From positions 1 through 51,206 of the forward strand of contig CAJXEJ010000013.1 in NCBI GenBank assembly GCA_913052475.1: DNA of 51,206 nucleotides, read 5' to 3'. A program made the translations under genes and the position numbers. Position 1 is the first letter of the stretch, and each line of letters starts with the position of its first letter. Below are positions 25,444-33,315 of this stretch, in pieces. Under the pieces are notes generated by a model, which saw only the letters and a program-made list of their open reading frames with translations, was not told where the DNA came from and ran no database searches. Origin of the DNA: an uncultured Dehalococcoidia bacterium. GTDB taxonomy: Bacteria > Chloroflexota > Dehalococcoidia > Lucifugimonadales > Lucifugimonadaceae.

Positions 25444-26727
25444 TTATCGCTTTTTGGCCTTGGACACCAAATCCGGGTCGGCTTCAGTCCACGAATCTCG
25501 GTACTTGACCTTGCGTTCGCCGCGATCTCCAACGACTTCAAATATCTGGGACTCGTGTCCTCCCCAGTGGAAGTGGTCGCCGGGTTCGTCAGTAGTCTCA
25601 ATAATCAGATCTGAGCGACTGAAGACATCTTTCCGAAGACGAGTACCCAACCCGGGGCCTTCGGGCGCGTGCAGATACCCGTCGACAACTTTAATGTTGG
25701 TCTCCAACACCTTGTCGTACCAACCGCCTTCACCGTAAAACGCTCGGCATGTTTCCATAAGGAATACATTTGGTGCATTCATCGAAATATGGGCGCATGC
25801 AAACACATTCACCGGCCCAGTCATATCGTGCGGTGCTACAGGACGTTGCTCCGCTTCTGCCATGGTGCAGATCTTCTTTGTTTCGGTTATCCCACCGGTC
25901 CAAATCAGGTCAGGCATCACGACTTCCGCTGCACCGGCTTTAAGGTATTCACGGAATTGATATTTACTGATGAGACGCTCTGAAACACAGACAGGGGCTT
26001 CAATTTCGTCTGCCAGTCGAAGGTGACTGTCGACGTTTGTTGGTTGGATCAGCTCCTCCTGCCACAACATGTCGAGATGATCCATCGCCTTGCCGATCTT
26101 TATTGCAGAGTTGAGATTCCACCGACCGTGTCCATCATTTGCCACTTCGAGTTGGTCGCCAACTGCGGCTCGAATATCCTCGACCGGTTTGATCAGCAAT
26201 TTCATGTCCTCGTTCGAGATGTGAGTGCCACGATTGAGATCGGCGAACTGATCGGTGAACGCCCACTTCATAGCAGTAATGCCGTCATCGACAAGACTCT
26301 TGGCCAAAGTACCTGCATCGAAGATCGCCATTTCCAGGTCTTTGTTGTCTCCATACTGGCCAGTCGTGTTGTACGTACGAACCCGATCCCGGCAGGCGCC
26401 ACCGAGCATGTTGTATATCGGCTGGTCGGCAACCTGAGCAGCGATATCCCATAGCGCAATATCTATGGCCGATATCGCGCGTGCCTCTGCGCCAGCATAC
26501 CCGTAGGCGTTCGCCATATCGAACATGTCACGCCAGTGCCGTTCGATCGCTAGTGGGTCCTTGCCTATCAACATGGGGGCGAACATCTCGTGGACGCATC
26601 CTGCAACGGCACGAGGACCGAAAAACGTTTCGCCGAGACCAACGTGACCTGAATCTGTTTTCACTTGCACCCAGATAATTGCCGAAAATTCTTCTAGCTG
26701 AATTGTTTCGATGGAAGTGATTTTCAC
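25444..26727 (-). CDS. Enolase-superfamily sugar-acid dehydratase, DgoD-like (copy C)
   Basis: Third paralog, 427 residues. Ligands D198, E224 and E250, with H200 in NDGHGRW and H300 in APHDMTGP, match copies A and B exactly. Differences include GETFFGPR instead of GETWYA near the capping loop (20s-40s loop), which sets substrate choice, so a different sugar acid is likely. ATG 26727 opens MKITSIETI like copy A. It is divergent from the RraA-like gene, with shared regulatory repeats between them. The stop lies 32 bases from the SRPBCC start on the same strand. Confidence 0.9.
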   Translation of the reverse strand: MKITSIETIQLEEFSAIIWVQVKTDSGHVGLGETFFGPRAVAGCVHEMFAPMLIGKDPLAIERHWRDMFDMANAYGYAGAEARAISAIDIALWDIAAQVADQPIYNMLGGACRDRVRTYNTTGQYGDNKDLEMAIFDAGTLAKSLVDDGITAMKWAFTDQFADLNRGTHISNEDMKLLIKPVEDIRAAVGDQLEVANDGHGRWNLNSAIKIGKAMDHLDMLWQEELIQPTNVDSHLRLADEIEAPVCVSERLISKYQFREYLKAGAAEVVMPDLIWTGGITETKKICTMAEAEQRPVAPHDMTGPVNVFACAHISMNAPNVFLMETCRAFYGEGGWYDKVLETNIKVVDGYLHAPEGPGLGTRLRKDVFSRSDLIIETTDEPGDHFHWGGHESQIFEVVGDRGERKVKYRDSWTEADPDLVSKAKKR

Positions 26728-26745
26728 GCTGAAACTCCGTTGGAT

Positions 26746-26783
26746 GGTGACGTCAATTTGGTGACGACGGTCGACGAGTCACC
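26746..26783. promoter_or_regulatory. Candidate operator: GGTGAC repeats between dehydratase C and RraA-like gene
   Basis: GGTGAC occurs at 26746-26751 and again at 26760-26765, and its inverse GTCACC at 26778-26783. The last two form a dyad with 12 bases between the arms; the first two are a direct repeat with 14-base periodicity. The 97-base gap lies between divergent genes, so a dimeric regulator (GntR- or LacI-like) could control both. The regulator is not in the window. Confidence 0.4.
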
Positions 26784-26824
26784 GTATTCTAGGTGGCATA
26801 TTAAAGAAACGATAGGAATTGAAC

Positions 26825-27475
26825 ATGGCGAAGACCACAACTGAGCGACTTCAAGACTGCTACACAGGTGCCGTTTACGACGTGATGCGCGAGATGGGAC
26901 ACCCGGATTGCGTACTTCCTAACGACATTCGTCCGCTCGACGATACACAGACACTGGCAGGTCCGGTGTGGACTTGCAGTGGCGGAATCGACAATTCGAT
27001 TTCCAACGATGATTCTCTGATGAGTTGGACGGGATTGCTGAGTAAAGCACCATCAGGATCAGTTCTTGTTTGTCAGCCCAACGATTCGACAATCGCTCAC
27101 ATGGGTGAGCTTTCGGCCGAAACGCTAAATCATCGAGGTGTGCTCGGATACGTTGTCGATGGTGGCAATCGAGATTCCGATTTCATCAAGAAACTCGGAT
27201 GGCCCGTGTTTTTCCGCTACTACACGCCGAAAGATGTTGTTGGAAAATGGGCTGTCGAAACGATGGGCGAACCGATCGTGATTGGCGATGTTCAGATGTC
27301 AACCGGTGATTGGATTCTTGCTGATATCGATGGTGTTGTCGTTGTTCCCCAGTCCCTCATCGACGAAGTGCTTGATAGAACAGAGGAAATCATGTCGACC
27401 GAGAGCGAGCTCAGGACGATGATATTGAACGGGATGGACCCGCAAAAAGCCTATAAAAAGTACCGACTCTTCTGA
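26825..27475 (+). CDS. RraA-like protein (HMG/CHA aldolase, oxaloacetate decarboxylase family)
   Basis: A 216-residue RraA-fold protein. The family signature appears as GVLGYVVDGGNRD followed by an FIKKLGWPVFFRY block. The G-x-x-R-D element provides the Arg and Asp that bind the keto acid and divalent metal in 4-hydroxy-4-methyl-2-oxoglutarate aldolases. The last strand is ADIDGVVVVP. Given the adjacent dehydratase, retro-aldol cleavage or decarboxylation of a 2-keto acid is more likely than RNase E inhibition. ATG 26825 has AGGA eight bases before it; the TTG at 26819 is not needed. Confidence 0.85.
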   Translation: MAKTTTERLQDCYTGAVYDVMREMGHPDCVLPNDIRPLDDTQTLAGPVWTCSGGIDNSISNDDSLMSWTGLLSKAPSGSVLVCQPNDSTIAHMGELSAETLNHRGVLGYVVDGGNRDSDFIKKLGWPVFFRYYTPKDVVGKWAVETMGEPIVIGDVQMSTGDWILADIDGVVVVPQSLIDEVLDRTEEIMSTESELRTMILNGMDPQKAYKKYRLF

Positions 27476-27578
27476 GTCTGAAATATTCACGCAGTTTTCG
27501 TTGTCTGGCCTAGTGGGCTCTGCTAGGATTGTGCATCGATTCTTGAAGTCGAATATTCCACTTTTTGTTGAGGTTAAG

Positions 27579-28073
27579 TTGACTACTGCTGAGACAGCGC
27601 AGAGCTCAAAACTACGCGAGCGGATCCGGCAAATCCTGAATGCGCAGGCACAGCCAACGATCACAGTCCTTTCATCGCTTATAGCGGTGCAGGATTCCAT
27701 TCACTATCTGCCAGATGAAGCCATCAAAGAAACGGCTACGTTATGCGGTTCAACCATCAACGAAGTGTGGAGCGTTGCATCGTTCTACACAAATTTCAGA
27801 TTCACTCCTCCCGGTGAGAAGACTCTCGATGTCTGCTGGGGACCTGCTTGCCATGTTGTCGGTGCTCAGGAGATCCTCAATTCCGTGCATGAAGTGCTCG
27901 AAATCAAAGAAGAAGGCGACAGCCCCGACGGCAAAGTAACCCTGAAGTACAACACCTGTCTGGGTGCGTGTGCACAGGGGCCGGTAATAGCTATCGATCA
28001 CCACTTGATCGGTAAGCAAACACCGGAGTCGGCGGCGAAGATTGCACGTGAACTTCGAGGCCACGACACATAG
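27579..28073 (+). CDS. nuoE: NADH dehydrogenase subunit E-like (24 kDa, 2Fe-2S)
   Basis: A 164-residue thioredoxin-like ferredoxin of the NuoE/HoxE/HydC type. The helical N-terminus has EVWSVASFYTNF. The cluster cysteines are C86-x4-C91 and C127-x3-C131 (CWGPAC, CLGAC), exactly the family spacing. It carries the N1a cluster beside the flavin subunit. TTG 27579 is preceded by GAGG. The frame is open further upstream to 27501, but that stretch does not resemble NuoE. It is the first gene of a nuoE-nuoF-nuoG-like set. Confidence 0.92.
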   Translation: MTTAETAQSSKLRERIRQILNAQAQPTITVLSSLIAVQDSIHYLPDEAIKETATLCGSTINEVWSVASFYTNFRFTPPGEKTLDVCWGPACHVVGAQEILNSVHEVLEIKEEGDSPDGKVTLKYNTCLGACAQGPVIAIDHHLIGKQTPESAAKIARELRGHDT

Positions 28074-28115
28074 CCGACTGCTAGTAGACCAGCAAATCAG
28101 AGGAACAAACACCCG

Positions 28116-29837
28116 ATGCCAACGCAGTTCGAAGAACTTCAAGCCCGCGCCGCCAAACGTTGGGATGAGTTGACCGCGGGTGACAGTGCCTGGATTCGAG
28201 TTGGTGGAGGAACTTCAGGTCAGGCTGCAGGTGCTGAGGAGGTATTTGAAGCACTCAAGACGTCTGCCGAATCAACTGGTGTGAACGCCAATGTTTCGAT
28301 GGTTAGTGCGATGGGACTGATGTACCTCGAACCACAGGTCGACGTACTGATGCCGAACGGTACCCGGGTTTTCTATGGCAATGTTGAACCCGAAGAAGCC
28401 CAGATGATAGTCGAACAACACGTGCAAAACGGCGAGCCGTTAATGGACCGGGCATTTGCATATTCTGGTGGCTATGGTACGGGCGTTGGGAATCTGCCCG
28501 AACTCGAGAGCATGCCGATGGTGGCTCTCCAGCAGCGAATTGCCACTCGAAATTTCGGCGATACCGATCCGCACGATCTTCTCCAATATGTTGCAAACGG
28601 TGGATACGCAGCTCTGAACCGTGCACTCACCGAAATGACTCCCGCTGAGATTGTTGACGAAATTAAAGCTGCTGGTCTTCGCGGTCGTGGTGGGGCGGCC
28701 TTCCCGGCAGGAGTCAAATGGAGCTTCTTAGCTCCTTCAGACGCTCCGGTGAAGTATGTTTTGTGCAACTGCGAGGAAGGTGATCCTGGTGCGTTCAACG
28801 ACAAGGGCATCATCGAGAATGACCCGCACACACTCGTTGAAGGTCTGATAATCAATGGCTACGCCACTCGGTCAACTCACGGTTACATCTTCATACGTAC
28901 TGGTCACGAGAAGCCTATTGAATCGGCGCGCAAGGCAATCGCAGCCTGTTACGAAGCAGGACTACTTGGGAAAAATATTCTTGGCTCCGATTTCTCCTTT
29001 GAGATGGAGGTATCACTCACTGGCGACTCATACGTTGCTGGCGAAGAAACTGCCCTCATGGAAGCGATCGAGGGAAAACGTTCTACACCTCGATACAAGC
29101 CCCCGTTCCCAGCAGCAGCCGGACTCTGGCAGAAGCCAACAAATATCAACAACGTAAAAACAATTTCCTACGTTCCTGAGATCGTTCGTAATGGTTCGGA
29201 ATGGTTCAAAGGAATCGGAACCGAAACCACGTCGGGCACTGCCATCGTCTGTCTTTCAGGGCACATTACCTATCCGGGAATGTACGAAGTACCCATGGGT
29301 ATGACGATACGCGAGGTACTCGATAAAGTAGGTGGCGGCGTCTCAGAAGGCGAGAGAATCAAGGTCCTGCAAGCCGGAGGTCCGCTCAATGGTCTACTGG
29401 GTGAAGAAGCTTTCGACACCATGATTGATTTCGACGCGATGTCGGCAGCCGGCGCATCGATCGGATCAGGCGGGATCATCGTCGGAAACGAAACCGTGAA
29501 TGTCGTTGACCTACTGCGATCTCTCGTAGCGTTCAACCAGTTCGAATCCTGCGGCAAGTGCTTCCCCTGCCGACTCGGTAATACCCATATGCTCGAAATT
29601 CTGGATCGTATGTGCCAGAACAAAGCCAAACCAGCCGATCTCGCTCTGCTTGAGCGAGTCGGGACCAGCATGCGGGCGGGATCACTTTGTGGTCACGGGC
29701 AGCTGGGCTTTAACCCGATCGCATCAGCTCTGAAATATTTCGGAGATGAAATCAAATCTTGTCTCGGCGGTGAAGGCACCCCTGCTGGTGTCTATGGCGA
29801 TGGCAGGATGATACTTCCAACACGCACACGCCCATAG
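28116..29837 (+). CDS. nuoF: NADH dehydrogenase subunit F-like (51 kDa, FMN and 4Fe-4S)
   Basis: A 573-residue diaphorase subunit that oxidises or forms NADH on FMN. The N-terminal 120 residues form a thioredoxin-like domain that in HoxF/HydB relatives binds a 2Fe-2S cluster. Here the cysteines are missing (WIRVGGGTSGQAAGA). The FMN/NADH domain has GLRGRGGAAFPAG and EEGDPGAFNDK. The 4Fe-4S site is C479-x2-C482-x2-C485 plus C525. An AGAGGA ribosome site lies about 12 bases before ATG 28116. The extra N-terminal domain marks it as the HoxF/HydB/NfnB-like, longer variant rather than the minimal respiratory NuoF. Confidence 0.93.
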   Translation: MPTQFEELQARAAKRWDELTAGDSAWIRVGGGTSGQAAGAEEVFEALKTSAESTGVNANVSMVSAMGLMYLEPQVDVLMPNGTRVFYGNVEPEEAQMIVEQHVQNGEPLMDRAFAYSGGYGTGVGNLPELESMPMVALQQRIATRNFGDTDPHDLLQYVANGGYAALNRALTEMTPAEIVDEIKAAGLRGRGGAAFPAGVKWSFLAPSDAPVKYVLCNCEEGDPGAFNDKGIIENDPHTLVEGLIINGYATRSTHGYIFIRTGHEKPIESARKAIAACYEAGLLGKNILGSDFSFEMEVSLTGDSYVAGEETALMEAIEGKRSTPRYKPPFPAAAGLWQKPTNINNVKTISYVPEIVRNGSEWFKGIGTETTSGTAIVCLSGHITYPGMYEVPMGMTIREVLDKVGGGVSEGERIKVLQAGGPLNGLLGEEAFDTMIDFDAMSAAGASIGSGGIIVGNETVNVVDLLRSLVAFNQFESCGKCFPCRLGNTHMLEILDRMCQNKAKPADLALLERVGTSMRAGSLCGHGQLGFNPIASALKYFGDEIKSCLGGEGTPAGVYGDGRMILPTRTRP

Positions 29838-29885
29838 CTTTAGCGGTGGGCCTCTACTAAAACCCAAACGTTCGGAGATCTCTGT

Positions 29886-32576
29886 ATGGCCGATGGAACA
29901 ACCTTCAAGATCGATGGCCGCGAGGTAATTGCAAATCCTGGTCAGACGATCCTGCAGGCGGCAATGGATCAAGATATTTACATTCCTTACCTTTGCTACT
30001 ACCCGAAAATGAAGCCGCAAGGCTCCTGCAGGGCATGCATGGTTGAGATTGAGGCGAATGGTCGAAAGATGACCGTCGCATCTTGCACGACTCCTCCGAT
30101 GCCCGACGCCGAAGTCACGACCAACAGTGAAGATGTAAAGGGACTGCGAAGGAACGTCGTTGAGCTTCTGATGAGCGAGCATCCACACGGATGTCTCACA
30201 TGCCATCGCATCGAGCTATGCGGCCCTCAGGACATCTGCCAGCGCCACGTGACAGTCACTGATCGCTGCACAATTTGCCCTAAGAACGAGCGTTGCGAAC
30301 TCAAAGACACTGTACGATTGGTCGAACTCGACCTGCGCACACCGCTCAACTACCACCGACGTGATCTGCCGATTCACACTGATGATCCGTTCTACGATCG
30401 CGACTACAATCTGTGCATCGTTTGCTCGCGCTGTGTCCGGATCTGTGCCGATGTCCGTTACGATACAGCACTCACATTGACTTCCCGCTCAGGCGTGGCT
30501 CTGGTGGGCACCGCTCATGGCACATCACTGCTCGAATCAGGCTGTGAATTCTGCGGAGCATGTATTGACGTTTGCCCAACCGGTACACTCACCGAACGCA
30601 ACTACAAATGGGAGAAAGCTGTCTCAGAAGTCGCTACAGTTTGCACAAACTGCCCGGTCGGTTGCCAGATGATCGCCGAAATTAATACGTTCGGCAAAGT
30701 CATTCGATTCAAGGGCGACCTCGCAGGTGCAGCCAATAACGGACAAGCATGCATGACAGGTAAGTTCGGATATGAATACACCAACAGCACCTCAAGATTA
30801 AAACGACCGTATGTCCGTGAAGGCGGAATACTTCGAAAGTCAACCTGGGAAGAAGCACTAGAAAAGATCAGCAGCGGTCTTGGCGGCCGTTCAGCCGATG
30901 AAGTTGCGGTAGTCACTTCGCCTCGTGGATCGAATGAAGATCAGTTTGTCGCAGCCAAGTTTGCGAAGTCGGTCCTGAACAACGCTAACATCGATTCAGC
31001 CCTCAACTTGAACAGCGCAATGCTTTCTCGTCTGGAGGCTCGGTTGGGCTCCGGCGCTGCCACGAATCCGATCTGGAATATCGAAAATTCAAAGAGCCTA
31101 CTTGTTGTCGCGGGTAATCCGACTGAAGAACAGAACGTTCTTGCGGTGCCTGCCAAGAAGGCAGTACGCGAAGGTGCAAAACTCGTAGTAATTGATTCAC
31201 GTGAAACTGAGTTGACACGATATGCCACTGAGTGGCTTCGACCGAAGCCCGGTTCGGAAGCGTTGCTTGTCGCAGGCATGGCTCGAGCCATACTCGATGA
31301 GACACTTGAAAATAAGGATTTCGTTGGGTCACGGATCGAACAAGGTAAAGAGTTCAAGCAGTCAATCTGGACGTTCGACCTTGCGAAAATTTCTCGTGAC
31401 ACCGGGATCGAAGAACTAAAGATTCGACGTGCAGCGAAACACTTTGCCGTAAGCGATGCAGGTGCCATCCTGATGGGTAACGACGGGCTAGATGATTCAG
31501 CTACCGAGCGGCTGGTCGATGCCGTGGTCGACCTTGCGGCTATCACAGGCAATATTGGCAAAACGTCCGGTGGCATCTTCCCGCTGTACCACGGAGCTAA
31601 CACTCTAGGTGCACGTGATATGGGCGCTACTACCGAAGTCGGAAGGCTCGGTATCTCCGAAATGATCACCGGCATGACTTCTGGCAACGTAAAAGCGGCG
31701 TTGGTCATGGCCGATGGGGTTTCCGGGCACTCACCGTCGCTCGTGTCGCTACCAGCAGCGTTAGAGAAACTGGAATTCCTCGTGGTTTCGGCAACTTTCG
31801 ATTCTGAGATTACCCACCACGCTGACGTTGTTCTACCTGCAGCCACATATGCAGAGCAAAACTCGACCGTTACGAACCTTGAACGTCGGGTTCAACTTCT
31901 GCGGATCACTGCCGAACCACGACACGAAGAAAAGACGGGCTGGGAAACTGTCTCGGCGATTGCCAACGCCATGGGTGGATCAGGGTTCGCCTACACATCT
32001 GCTTCCGAAGTGTTCGACGAAATATCCGGAACTATCTCGAACTACAGGGGGCTCTCGCATGAACAACTTCAGACCGGTGGAATCCAACGGTCGTCGGGTA
32101 GCGACGATTCATCGATTCTGTTTGCGGATCCGGATTCGGTAGTCACGGTTGTACCCCTGAACTACGACGAGCTTGCCAATGCGATCGAAAACGCACCGCT
32201 TACGTTCGCGCCAGGCCGTGTACTAAGTCAGCCGGAGCGTGACGTTGTCGTACGTAAGCCCGCCGACATGAATTATGTAGATCGCGAGCAATTGGTCCAA
32301 ATTCATCCTGATGACGCGAATTTAGCAGGCTTGAACGAGGGTGATGTGGTCCAGGTCAAAACGTCGGAAGGCCACGTACTGGCTCGCGGCAAGGCCGTTT
32401 TTGAGTCGCCTCAAGTTGGTTTGGTTGGCACTACGACGTTGTTTGGTGAATTGGCAAGCAGGATGCACGAACTCGACGTCGACGACTGGGCGCCACGGGT
32501 GCCAGGGTTGGGGTATTCAACGGTTACAATAGAAACAGCACCAGTTGAACAAGAGTCTGGTGCTGCGGCCGACTAG
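29886..32576 (+). CDS. NuoG/formate-dehydrogenase-alpha-like iron-sulfur molybdopterin subunit lacking the catalytic Cys/Sec
   Basis: An 896-residue multi-cluster protein. It opens with a 2Fe-2S domain (C37, C48, C51, C67). A His/Cys region at 99-137 has extra cysteines. Two 4Fe-4S clusters follow (C177, C180, C183, C187 and C220, C223, C226, C230). The molybdopterin-oxidoreductase cluster is C253-x2-C256-x3-C260-x28-C289. The Mo-domain is closest in pattern to formate dehydrogenase (GSGAATNPI, then WLRPKPGSEALL). The Sec/Cys-His position before it reads LNLNSAML (about 373-380), so FDH activity is not expected. The C-terminus is a dinucleotide-binding barrel. It probably passes electrons between NuoEF and an unseen partner. 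Confidence 0.88.
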   Translation: MADGTTFKIDGREVIANPGQTILQAAMDQDIYIPYLCYYPKMKPQGSCRACMVEIEANGRKMTVASCTTPPMPDAEVTTNSEDVKGLRRNVVELLMSEHPHGCLTCHRIELCGPQDICQRHVTVTDRCTICPKNERCELKDTVRLVELDLRTPLNYHRRDLPIHTDDPFYDRDYNLCIVCSRCVRICADVRYDTALTLTSRSGVALVGTAHGTSLLESGCEFCGACIDVCPTGTLTERNYKWEKAVSEVATVCTNCPVGCQMIAEINTFGKVIRFKGDLAGAANNGQACMTGKFGYEYTNSTSRLKRPYVREGGILRKSTWEEALEKISSGLGGRSADEVAVVTSPRGSNEDQFVAAKFAKSVLNNANIDSALNLNSAMLSRLEARLGSGAATNPIWNIENSKSLLVVAGNPTEEQNVLAVPAKKAVREGAKLVVIDSRETELTRYATEWLRPKPGSEALLVAGMARAILDETLENKDFVGSRIEQGKEFKQSIWTFDLAKISRDTGIEELKIRRAAKHFAVSDAGAILMGNDGLDDSATERLVDAVVDLAAITGNIGKTSGGIFPLYHGANTLGARDMGATTEVGRLGISEMITGMTSGNVKAALVMADGVSGHSPSLVSLPAALEKLEFLVVSATFDSEITHHADVVLPAATYAEQNSTVTNLERRVQLLRITAEPRHEEKTGWETVSAIANAMGGSGFAYTSASEVFDEISGTISNYRGLSHEQLQTGGIQRSSGSDDSSILFADPDSVVTVVPLNYDELANAIENAPLTFAPGRVLSQPERDVVVRKPADMNYVDREQLVQIHPDDANLAGLNEGDVVQVKTSEGHVLARGKAVFESPQVGLVGTTTLFGELASRMHELDVDDWAPRVPGLGYSTVTIETAPVEQESGAAAD

Positions 32577-32718
32577 TTTGGCAGAAACAATGCAGAGTTG
32601 TTGCATCTTTTTTCAGCAATTTGTATCTAATATTTCGAAAGTCACCACGGAAGTGGTTTTTAGATTGGCTTCTACGGGCTGATTTCCGAGTGAAAAATTA
32701 CTAAAGGGACGAAAGTAA

Positions 32719-33048
32719 ATGACAAAACCGCAGGATGTAAATGACGCCGAGTTCAGCACCGAAGTGATCGACTCAGAACTCCCAGTACTTGTCGATTTTT
32801 GGGCAGAATGGTGCGGTCCCTGCAAACAGATCGCCCCGGTTGTCGAAGAATTGGCCAACGAATACGACGGCAAGGCCAAGTTCGTAAAACTGAACGTCGA
32901 CACCAACCCTCAAACATCAGCTAAGTACGGCGTGCGCAGCATCCCGACACTGTTGATTTTCAAGGGTGGAGCCCCCGTTGGCCAGGTAGTCGGAGCTGTC
33001 CCGAAGAGCGTGCTGCAGGCACGACTCGAAGACGCAATGACCGTCTGA
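32719..33048 (+). CDS. trxA: Thioredoxin
   Basis: A 109-residue thioredoxin with the canonical W31-C-G-P-C35 site, the buried Asp in VLVDFWAEW and the cis-proline in RSIPTLLIF. It is a general cytoplasmic disulfide reductase and likely electron donor for the peroxiredoxin at 3939. It is 142 bases after the NuoG-like gene, so it may have its own promoter. An AAAGGGA ribosome site precedes ATG 32719. A strong terminator follows directly. Confidence 0.96.
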   Translation: MTKPQDVNDAEFSTEVIDSELPVLVDFWAEWCGPCKQIAPVVEELANEYDGKAKFVKLNVDTNPQTSAKYGVRSIPTLLIFKGGAPVGQVVGAVPKSVLQARLEDAMTV

Positions 33049-33062
33049 TAGTTTGTTCGAAA

Positions 33063-33099
33063 AAAAGACCCCGGAGGTTTATCGCTTTCGGGGTCTTTT
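33063..33099 (+). terminator. Rho-independent terminator after trxA
   Basis: An 11-bp perfect stem, AAAAGACCCCG (33063-33073) with its complement at 33089-33099, closes a 15-base loop and ends in TTTT. It lies 15 bases after the thioredoxin stop and isolates the tRNA-Sec gene from that operon. Confidence 0.92.
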
Positions 33100-33155
33100 G
33101 TTGATCGTTGTTCGAGTGAATGCCCTGTACTCTTGCTGCGTTCACAAAACAGTGG

Positions 33156-33253
33156 GGGAGTGGATAGGTCCCGGTGGGCCTCACGGACTTCAACTCCGCT
33201 GGCGTGCGTCCTTCGGCGTGCGCGGAGGGTTCGACTCCCTTGCACTCCCGCCA
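33156..33253 (+). tRNA. selC: tRNA-Sec (anticodon TCA)
   Basis: A 98-base tRNA including encoded CCA, with all selenocysteine-tRNA traits. The anticodon loop CTTCAAC has TCA at 33190-33192. The D arm has a 6-bp stem closed by the loop CGGT, as in E. coli selC. A long variable arm folds into a 7-bp stem (GCGTGCG with CGTGCGC, two G-U pairs). The T arm is GGGTTCGACTCCC, the discriminator base is G, and CCA follows. The acceptor stem has seven standard pairs; the expected eighth is G-G. It decodes UGA as selenocysteine with SelB and implies SelA/SelB/SelD elsewhere in the genome, none of which are here. Confidence 0.95.
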
Positions 33254-33315
33254 GTTCAAATCAGATGATTCGTCAGCAAAACCATAATCGGATTGCACGG
33301 TGCGATTTTCAATTG

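Noticed and set aside
27501-27578. Longer NuoE starting at TTG 27501
   Set aside because: The extra 26 residues do not resemble NuoE, and TTG 27579 has a GAGG site at proper spacing.
29886-32576. Active formate dehydrogenase alpha subunit
   Set aside because: The Sec/Cys and following His of the active site are replaced, and no fdhD, fdhE or membrane subunits are nearby.
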